DNA of 56,621 nt from a bacterium (lineage in GTDB: Bacteria > Sysuimicrobiota > Sysuimicrobiia > Sysuimicrobiales > Segetimicrobiaceae), in assembly GCA_035945995.1 (NCBI GenBank), contig DASYZR010000088.1, forward strand, positions 1 through 56,621, given 5' to 3'. This document shows, in pieces, positions 51,152 to 56,621 of the stretch; the first letter of the stretch is position 1, and the number at the start of each line of letters is the position of its first letter. The notes beneath the pieces were generated by a model. It was given only the letters and a program-made list of their open reading frames with translations, made no database searches and was not told where the DNA came from. The position numbers and the translations under genes are program-made.

Positions 51152-51972
51152 TTTTGGACGAACGCGAAGCAGCGGCAGAACGCCGCCTCGCCCCCCTTGA
51201 ACCGGAAGGGGAACGCCCCGAACCACACCCGCGTGTCGAGCACTTCGTCGATCATGCCGCCGACGTTCTCGACGTGGAACACGCCCTTTGGAAAGAGATA
51301 GGTGTGGGTCGCCTGGTAGGCTTTGGGCCAGGGGAACGCCTCGTCGATCGGCATCCCGATCTTCTTCTCCACCTCCGGCACCAGGTCCGGCCGCGCCCGC
51401 CGGACGTTGGTGTTGAACGGATGGTCGGTGGAGATGGCGTCGATCGCGAGCCAGCGGATGCCGCGGTCGAGGACCCAGTCGCAGAACTCGAGCCGCGGGC
51501 CGGGATGCTTGAGGAACGCGCGCGGGAGATTCGGCTTGTCCCGGTTGCGGACTTTGTACCAGTCCTCGTTGTAGTAGTGGTGGTAGCCCGTGTGAATGAC
51601 GAGGATGTCGCCGCGCTGGATCTTGATCTTGTGCCTGCGCTCCCACCGCTCGAAGTGCTCGGGGCCGTAGATGTCGTAGTCGCCGACGCCGAACTGGCTT
51701 AAGTCCACGACGCATGCGGGGCCGAGCAGCGACTCGAGCGGAATCCCGGCGACGTCCGGTCCCGGGTCGTTGAAGTGGAGCGGCGAATCGAGGTGCGTCG
51801 CGATGTGGTTCGTGCTGCTGATGAGTTGCGCGTTGACGCCCTCGAACGCCATCTTCTTGACCCACTTCACCGTGGGGCCTTCGTAGTAGGCAAACGGCGG
51901 CGAGTCGACGCTGAAGTTTTGGGACAGATCGAGCACGCGGACCCGGCTCAGGTCCACCGGCTTGAACGCCAT
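51148..51972 (-). CDS. Cyclase-family metal hydrolase (kynurenine formamidase-like)
   Basis: A 274-residue member of the PF04199 cyclase family, which includes kynurenine formamidase and isatin hydrolase. The metal motif HxGTHxDxPxHF appears as NHIATHLDSPLHF, with Ala in place of the usual Gly. Further family parts are GDILVIHTGYHH and AIDAISTDHP. It should hydrolyse an amide, lactone or cyclic substrate. GAGGAGG before the ATG is strong. Coupled to the CaiB-type gene. Confidence 0.88.
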   Translation of the reverse strand: MAFKPVDLSRVRVLDLSQNFSVDSPPFAYYEGPTVKWVKKMAFEGVNAQLISSTNHIATHLDSPLHFNDPGPDVAGIPLESLLGPACVVDLSQFGVGDYDIYGPEHFERWERRHKIKIQRGDILVIHTGYHHYYNEDWYKVRNRDKPNLPRAFLKHPGPRLEFCDWVLDRGIRWLAIDAISTDHPFNTNVRRARPDLVPEVEKKIGMPIDEAFPWPKAYQATHTYLFPKGVFHVENVGGMIDEVLDTRVWFGAFPFRFKGGEAAFCRCFAFVQK

Positions 51973-52160
51973 CGCGGTCCTCCTCGTGGGACGGGATTGG
52001 CCGGCGGCGTGGGGGACGCGGGTGCGACTCGCCCGCGATACGCCGAACCGCCGGCCGATGGAGCAGGGGTTCTCCCAGCCGCTTCCGGCGCCCTGCGTCG
52101 CGATCGGGCGCCGTGCCACCGGCAGGACGGCATGGGTGCCTCCGCCGTACTTCTGCTCGT

Positions 52161-53174
52161 ATGATCACCCTCATCGTCGCGACCGAGCATGGACTGTTCA
52201 GCGCGCGCCGGGCCCTCGACTGGTCCGTCGAGCACCATCTCTCCGGCTCATCCGCGGCGTGCGTCGCGGTCGATCCCGAGACCGCCACGCGGGTCTACTG
52301 CGGCACCCTGGGCCGCGGCGTGTGGCACAGCGATGACGCGGGGCGCTCCTGGGAGCCGGCCGGGCCCGGCGTCTCGCACGCGTTGGTGACCTCGATCGCC
52401 GCGAGCCCGACCGAGGGCGGCGACGACTACGCGGTCGTCTACGCCGGAACCGAACCGAGCGCGCTGTTTCGCTCCACCGACGGCGGCGCCTCGTGGAGCG
52501 AGTCGTCCGGGCTCCGGTCGCTCCCGTCCGCGCCGACGTGGAGTTTCCCCCCGCGCCCGGAGACGCATCACGTCCGGTGGATCGAGCCCGATCCCGTGGC
52601 CACCGGACGCCTCTTCGTTGCCATCGAGGCCGGCGCGCTCCTCCGCACGCCGGACGGCGGACGCACGTGGGAGGATCGCGTCCCCGGCGGTCCATACGAC
52701 ACGCACACCGCGGCCACGCACCGGCTCGCGCCGGACCGCGTCTACTCCGCGGCCGGCGACGGATACTTCGAGAGCGCCAACGCCGGCCGGACATGGACGC
52801 GGCGGATGGACGGGCTCCGGCACCGCTACCTGGTCGGCGTGGCCGTCGATCCGGAAGAGCCCGACACCGTCATCGTGTCCGCGGCCGAGGGCCCGCATTC
52901 GGCGTATTCGCCGCGCCACGCCGAGACCCACATCTATCGCCGGGCCGCGCGGGGCGCGTGGCGGCCGGCGACGGAAGGGCTGCCCGATCCCGAGGGCACG
53001 ACGGTCAGCCACTTCGCCGGGCACCCCGACGAACCGGGCGTGCTGTACGCGGCAAACAATCGCGGCGTGTACCGCACGGCGGACGCGGGGCGCACGTGGG
53101 CGGCCCTCGAGATCCCGTGGCCTCCGGGGGCGCTGGCGGGCGGCGTGGCGGCGATCGCCGCGCTGCCCGAATAG
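52161..53174 (+). CDS. BNR/sortilin-like beta-propeller protein
   Basis: A 337-residue protein built from repeats with Asp-box signatures: SDDAGRSWEP, STDGGASWSE, TPDGGRTWED, SANAGRTWTR and TADAGRTWAA, five in all. This is the WD40/YVTN/BNR-like repeat class that folds as a propeller. No signal peptide or attached enzyme domain is seen, so it is probably cytoplasmic; the role is unknown. ATG 52161 starts the first strand (MITLIVATEHGLF); its ribosome site is weak. It is divergent from the cyclase gene. Confidence 0.85.
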   Translation: MITLIVATEHGLFSARRALDWSVEHHLSGSSAACVAVDPETATRVYCGTLGRGVWHSDDAGRSWEPAGPGVSHALVTSIAASPTEGGDDYAVVYAGTEPSALFRSTDGGASWSESSGLRSLPSAPTWSFPPRPETHHVRWIEPDPVATGRLFVAIEAGALLRTPDGGRTWEDRVPGGPYDTHTAATHRLAPDRVYSAAGDGYFESANAGRTWTRRMDGLRHRYLVGVAVDPEEPDTVIVSAAEGPHSAYSPRHAETHIYRRAARGAWRPATEGLPDPEGTTVSHFAGHPDEPGVLYAANNRGVYRTADAGRTWAALEIPWPPGALAGGVAAIAALPE

Positions 53175-53178
53175 GCGG

Positions 53179-53805
53179 TCACGCCGAGAAGCTGAAGGGC
53201 GGGTAGCGATCCGTGGTGAGCAGGAACGCGTAGGTCCCCACCCGCAGCGACCAGCGCAGCACGCCCACGACGAACTCGAAGAGCGATCGTGGATAGCGGC
53301 CGGCCACGAGAATCGCAAACCAGGCAAAGATGACGCAGCAGACCGCCGCGATCCCGAGGAACGCCAAGACGATGTAATGCGGAATCGCCAGGAACCACTT
53401 GACGAGCGCCAGCCAGCGATGCAGGTCGTTCGCCGCATCGGGGTACGGGATCGCGAGGTGGACGGCCTGCTCCTCGTCGACGGACGGATACTCGTCGCGG
53501 AGCAGCGCGAGATACGCGGCGACGCGCGTGGTGAACCCCGTCAGCGCGACGTTCCAATCGAACCACCACCGCGGATACTTCTGCTGGAAGAGCAGCAGCA
53601 GAGCGGTCGGCAGCACGACGAGTCCGCCGGCCCCCCACGCGAAATGCGATGCGTCGGACCGCCCGGCAGGCCCGCTGACCAGCGCGAGGACGATCGCGAT
53701 GGGCACGACGGTCACCAGCCGGAAGAAGGTCGTGACTCGGTTGAGCTCGCGCTCGGGGTAATCGATCTCGAGGGTCGCCGGGAACCCGGCCGGCCTCTGC
53801 TCCAT
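53179..53805 (-). CDS. DUF4389 membrane protein
   Basis: A 208-residue membrane protein with about four helices: RVTTFFRLVTVVPIAIVLAL, GAGGLVVLPTALLLLF, FLAIPHYIVLAFLGIAAVCC and the end region near FEFVVGVLRW. The DUF4389 signature W-F-x-x-I-P-H-Y is present in WFLAIPHYIV, as is YPRSLFEFVVGV. Function unknown. It is followed on the other strand by the BNR gene with a five-base gap and preceded by the DUF6544-like gene 12 bases upstream. Confidence 0.88.
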   Translation of the reverse strand: MEQRPAGFPATLEIDYPERELNRVTTFFRLVTVVPIAIVLALVSGPAGRSDASHFAWGAGGLVVLPTALLLLFQQKYPRWWFDWNVALTGFTTRVAAYLALLRDEYPSVDEEQAVHLAIPYPDAANDLHRWLALVKWFLAIPHYIVLAFLGIAAVCCVIFAWFAILVAGRYPRSLFEFVVGVLRWSLRVGTYAFLLTTDRYPPFSFSA

Positions 53806-53817
53806 TGCGTCACCTCC

Positions 53818-54357
53818 TCATTGTCCGGGAGCACGATTGAACACGAGGCTCCCCGGCACCGGGTGGAACTCAGCGTAGGTAAACGGTCCCTGGGGGAGGT
53901 GCCAGATCGCCCGGCCGTCGACGGGCAGCTGACGGCCGTCGAGCGGCTGCCAGCCGGTCACCGGCGTCGTCCACCGAGCGCGCGTCACGCGCGTCGGGTC
54001 GTCGGGGTCGGCGCAGAACCGGTCGGTGGTGGTGAAATCCCTCGGCGCCCCGCGTTCGTCGACGGTCACTCGCCCGGTCACCGTTCGGCCGCGGTCCGTC
54101 AGCGCCACGTCGAAGGCATCAGCATCGGCGGAGTGCCACGTGACCTCGGGCACCGGCTTCGTCCGGAACCGTCCGGTGAACTCGAGACGGAACGACCAGT
54201 CTCGCGGCCGTCCCACGACCCGCATGAATCGGAGGTATCGTTGGGCCGGTTCGGGCAGGCGACGCACGTCGCCGTCGGTGACTACGTCATCCGGCCCCGG
54301 CCCTACGGGGAGACCGGCCCGCGCCACTTCCCGTAGAAATCGCGCGCCCATCGTCAT
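53818..54357 (-). CDS. DUF6544-like protein, apparently shortened
   Basis: A 179-residue protein whose start (LPEPAQRYLRFMRVVGRPRDWSFRLEFTGRFRT) and end (GRAIWHLPQGPFTYAEFHP) both resemble the DUF6544/DUF6920 family. From memory those proteins are about 220-280 residues, and the middle segment around the lipid-facing strands seems absent, so an internal deletion is possible. It follows the decayed gene at 54362-54643 within a few bases. No signal peptide. Function unknown; family recall here is moderate. Confidence 0.6.
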   Translation of the reverse strand: MTMGARFLREVARAGLPVGPGPDDVVTDGDVRRLPEPAQRYLRFMRVVGRPRDWSFRLEFTGRFRTKPVPEVTWHSADADAFDVALTDRGRTVTGRVTVDERGAPRDFTTTDRFCADPDDPTRVTRARWTTPVTGWQPLDGRQLPVDGRAIWHLPQGPFTYAEFHPVPGSLVFNRAPGQ

Positions 54358-54361
54358 CCGG

Positions 54362-54643
54362 CCCCGGCGCCCCTCGGTATCTCGATCGTCCGCAGATCCA
54401 GCTCGTACATCGCCGAGAGCGTGCTCTCGGCCGGCGCCCTACACGGACGTGCTCGCGCTCGACCATATCGTAGACCGGCATGAATCGGTCCAGCAGTAGA
54501 TCGGTCTCGTCGCGACGCGCAGCCCTGATGCGGCCGTGTCGCAGCCACGTGACGCCGGCGTACGTGGCATACGACGCCACCGCCAGCGTGAGCGCGCCCG
54601 CCGCCCCTCGGCCCGCGATCCGGATGTATTGCGCCGCGTTCAC
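54362..54643 (-). pseudogene. Decayed 5' remnant of a membrane-anchored SRPBCC-like protein
   Basis: From GTG 54643 the peptide starts with a hydrophobic helix (GALTLAVASYATYAGVTW) and continues to LLLDRFMPVYDMVEREH, as in membrane-anchored polyketide-cyclase/SRPBCC-like proteins of about 200+ residues. The reading then needs a frame shift near 54440 to continue as APAESTLSAMYELDLRTIEI, and stops after about 20 more residues. The rest of the domain is missing and the next gene begins at once. This looks like a frameshift plus a deletion. Confidence 0.6.
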
Positions 54644-54863
54644 GACCGGCCGTCCGCCTCCCTGTCACGCCCAACGTACCGCCGGCCGATTGCCGCTCCC
54701 ATCGGGTGGCGGTCTGATTCGCCGCCCGCTGCGACACCAAATCTTTACACTCCCGCGGGCATTTCCTTTACACGCGAACGGCACACTAGGCCAGACGGCG
54801 CCGGGGTTGTGCACGCTCCGGACGACGCCAGACAGGCTCGGCAACTCGAGAGGAGGAACGGCG

Positions 54864-55079
54864 ATGCGTAAGGCGCTTGCGATGATCCTGATCGGTGGAA
54901 GTCTCGCGGTCGCGGCGACGGCGGCGTTCGCGAACGAAGCGGGAGGTCTCAACAACGGTTCGGCGACCCGCCAGCACCGGATGGGCGAGTTCATGACGGG
55001 GGTCGTCCTGTCGAACGGCACGGACTCCTTGTCGGGGACGACCGGCACGCAGGACAGAGACCACGAGTTCAACCGGTAG
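54864..55079 (+). CDS. Small secreted protein, 71 aa
   Basis: Unrecognised. Residues 1-23 form a clear Sec signal peptide (RKALAMILIGGSLAVAATAAFA, cleavage after AFA). The mature part is about 48 residues, hydrophilic and rich in Gly, Asn, Ser and Thr (NEAGGLNNGSATRQH, NGTDSLSGTTGTQ), without cysteine. GAGGAGG lies seven bases before the ATG, an excellent site. About 220 bases upstream, between it and the decayed gene, contain no other gene; two TTTACA hexamers there could belong to its promoter. Confidence 0.7.
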   Translation: MRKALAMILIGGSLAVAATAAFANEAGGLNNGSATRQHRMGEFMTGVVLSNGTDSLSGTTGTQDRDHEFNR

Positions 55080-55120
55080 GCCGGCGGAGCGAGTTTCCGA
55101 TCGCGGGCCGGCGCGCGGGC

Positions 55121-56425
55121 TCACCCGCGCGCCGGCCCGCCGCGCTCATCGTCCCTCGCGGGGAAGCCCGCGCCGCCCTCGAACGCCTGCGCCATCGCCC
55201 GCAGCGCTTCATCAAAACAGGCCCGGGGCGGCCGCACCAAGCCGGCGCCGACTTGGCCGATGCCGGCGCGCCGGTGCGCGATGCCGGTGTTGATGCGCGG
55301 GAGAATGCCGGTGCGGACCACCTTGCGGACGTCGATGCCGGTCGGCGTGCCGCGAAAGTCGAGCGCGGGGATTCGAAATGCGTCGTGCTCGGCAAGGGTG
55401 ATCTCGTACATCTCCAACGTCGCCGCCGTCGCGTCCTGAACGGTCCCGCCGACGAAGGTCACGATGGCCGGCGCGCCGGCCATCGCAAAGCCGCCGATGC
55501 CGGCGGTCTCCGTGATCGCCGAATCGCCGACGTCCGGGTTCGCGTCCTCCGCGGTGAACCCGGGGAAGTACAGGCCGCGGGGTACTGCGGCCGGGCCGAC
55601 GAACCACCGGTCGCCCAGTCCGCTCACGCGAATCCCGAAGTCGGTGCCGTTGCGCGCCATCACGGTCACGAGGGAGCTGTGCGGCACCCCGTGCGCCGCA
55701 TCCATCGTCGCCTTGCAGGCGGCCATGACGGGATTCAACGCCGCGAGATCGTTGTCGGCGAAGTACCGGAGGACCTCGGCCGCCTGCTGGGCCCCGGCGC
55801 GGACGACGAATGGTCCGAGCAGGCGGCCGAGCAGCGCCGACCCGGCTTTGTTGCGGTTGTGGCCCTCGTCGCCCATCTGCAGCGCCTGGGCAATCAGGGC
55901 CTTCAGGTCGAGGCCGCCGGCCAGTTCGAGGGCGCGGCCCACGACCGGCGCGAGCGTCCCCTCGATCCAGCGCAGCCGGTCCAGGACGGCGGCGTCGTAG
56001 GCGCCGTACCGCAGCACCTTGCCGTACCCTTCGTTGAAGGTCGCATAGGCCCGGGTGCCGCCGGGCTTGTTTTCGACGATACAGACGGGCATCGAGGGCG
56101 ACACGACGCCGGCCATCGGCCCGACTGTTCCATGGTGGTGGCACGGATCGAAGCGGATACGCCCCGAGGCCGCGAGCAACGCCGCCTCGTCCTCATCGCG
56201 CGCCCGCCGCTCGTACAGGAGCGCCCCGATCACGGCGCCGCGCACGGGGCCCGACATCCGATCCCACGTCACGGGCGGCCCGGCGTGCAGGAACAGGTTC
56301 TCGTCCATGCCCGGGATGACGTCCAGCGCGCGCCCCACCCCGATCAGGACGGGCGTCGCGGCAAGCACGCGCACGATCGCCTCGGCGTTGGCCCGATCGA
56401 TCCGCTCGCCGGGTCGGTTCGTCAC
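55121..56425 (-). CDS. DUF1116 (AllG-like) protein, putative oxamate carbamoyltransferase subunit
   Basis: A 434-residue DUF1116 protein. Landmarks: LHAGPPVTWDRMSGPVRGAVIGAL, FDPCHHHGTVGPMAGVVSPSMP (a His-rich centre), GDEGHNRNKAGSALL and AMAGAPAIVTFVGG. The E. coli member AllG (YlbE) acts with AllF (FdrA) and AllH in oxamate carbamoyltransfer in allantoin fermentation. Its GTG start overlaps the stop of the FdrA-like gene upstream (GTGA), so they form an allF-allG operon. The third family partner, DUF2877, is at 46526-47509. Function is by family; some DUF1116 proteins occur outside purine pathways. Confidence 0.85.
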   Translation of the reverse strand: MTNRPGERIDRANAEAIVRVLAATPVLIGVGRALDVIPGMDENLFLHAGPPVTWDRMSGPVRGAVIGALLYERRARDEDEAALLAASGRIRFDPCHHHGTVGPMAGVVSPSMPVCIVENKPGGTRAYATFNEGYGKVLRYGAYDAAVLDRLRWIEGTLAPVVGRALELAGGLDLKALIAQALQMGDEGHNRNKAGSALLGRLLGPFVVRAGAQQAAEVLRYFADNDLAALNPVMAACKATMDAAHGVPHSSLVTVMARNGTDFGIRVSGLGDRWFVGPAAVPRGLYFPGFTAEDANPDVGDSAITETAGIGGFAMAGAPAIVTFVGGTVQDATAATLEMYEITLAEHDAFRIPALDFRGTPTGIDVRKVVRTGILPRINTGIAHRRAGIGQVGAGLVRPPRACFDEALRAMAQAFEGGAGFPARDDERGGPARG

Positions 56426-56621
56426 GTCACCCGGTCCAAGAGGTCGAGCAACTCCGGGTCACCGCCCGCGGGCGGCCGCCAATCGACGTCGATGACGGGC
56501 ACCCCCTGGTCCCGAAGACTGTCGGCGAACGTCGCGAGCCCGACGTTCACGACATGCGGTGGGGCGGCGAGCACGGCGTCGGCATCCGGAGGAAGGCCCG
56601 CGACACGCGGCTCGGAGGACA
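56422..56621 (-). CDS. C-terminus of an FdrA/AllF-like protein (runs off the right edge)
   Basis: About 65 codons of the 3' end are visible, from SSEPRVAGLPPDADAV through VVNVGLATFADSLRDQG to the end VDWRPPAGGDPELL...DRVT. The N-V-G-L-x-x-F-A-x-x-L and V-D-W-R-P-P pattern matches the tail of FdrA-family acyl-CoA-synthetase-like proteins as I recall it. The TGA at 56422-56424 overlaps the start of the DUF1116 gene, the usual FdrA-DUF1116 order. The catalytic CoA-ligase domains are outside the window. Confidence 0.6.
   Translation of the reverse strand, partial: SSEPRVAGLPPDADAVLAAPPHVVNVGLATFADSLRDQGVPVIDVDWRPPAGGDPELLDLLDRVT

Noticed and set aside
1-56621. CRISPR arrays, IS elements, toxin-antitoxin or phage-defence systems
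   Set aside because: No regularly spaced repeats, transposase domains or recognisable defence genes were seen on either strand.

Overview
The window is a GC-rich bacterial chromosome segment with tightly packed genes, frequent ATGA/GTGA overlaps, two tRNA genes (Phe, Asp) and no rRNA, complete IS element, prophage or CRISPR array. The gene mix is a copper-amine-oxidase-N 'stalk' protein, a fused AccD-AccA carboxyltransferase, a selenocysteine formate dehydrogenase, several molybdenum enzymes and many solute ABC transporters. It suggests a free-living soil, sediment or subsurface bacterium of a deep, poorly cultured lineage (Armatimonadota/CSP1-3-like, Chloroflexota-like or similar). That placement is inference; no phylogenetic marker was analysed.

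Layout. 0-2.3 kb: a polyamine-type ABC transporter on the minus strand. 2.3-3.1 kb: a gene-remnant scar ending at tRNA-Phe. 3.2-5.2 kb: a small hypothetical protein, the stalk protein and tRNA-Asp. 5.3-12.5 kb: a plus-strand cluster with a BMP-type (nucleoside/basic membrane protein) ABC importer, a DapA-superfamily lyase/aldolase and an allantoinase/hydantoinase-type amidohydrolase; the binding-protein gene is broken by one apparent base deletion. 12.5-17.3 kb: csoR-copA-copZ copper efflux followed by a GH15 glycosidase. 17.4-19.8 kb: small genes, rpiA overlapping an adenosine-specific kinase gene, and an OsmC protein. 19.8-26.4 kb: a Tat-exported selenocysteine formate dehydrogenase operon (catalytic subunit, FdhE, ferredoxin subunit, NrfD anchor) with a metallophosphoesterase at its end; a moeA-mobB fusion is divergent from it.

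28.5-38.5 kb: a charge-segregated protein, a class II aldolase, then a minus-strand series of MoxR ATPase, CoxE, XdhC, MocA, an LLM flavin enzyme and a NitT/TauT-type transporter with two permeases. 38.8-42.1 kb: DUF302 and glutaredoxin-like proteins; then GIY-YIG, L-fuconate dehydratase-like and fumarylacetoacetase-like genes. 42.2-47.5 kb: a four-gene molybdenum hydroxylase operon (large, CoxG, FAD, 2Fe-2S) followed by a DUF2877/AllH protein. 48.1-56.6 kb: AccDA, a CaiB-type CoA transferase, a cyclase-family hydrolase, a BNR propeller, two DUF proteins with a decayed neighbour, a small secreted protein, and at the right edge DUF1116/AllG plus the C-terminus of an FdrA/AllF-like protein.

Two themes join the pieces. 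First, molybdenum: formate dehydrogenase, the hydroxylase, XdhC, MocA, MoeA-MobB and CoxDE together supply and mature Mo enzymes. Second, possible purine or ureide catabolism: an allantoinase-like enzyme with a BMP importer, a xanthine-dehydrogenase-superfamily hydroxylase, and the three subunit types linked to oxamate carbamoyltransferase (AllF/G/H) all lie within the window. The second theme is inference and should be tested.
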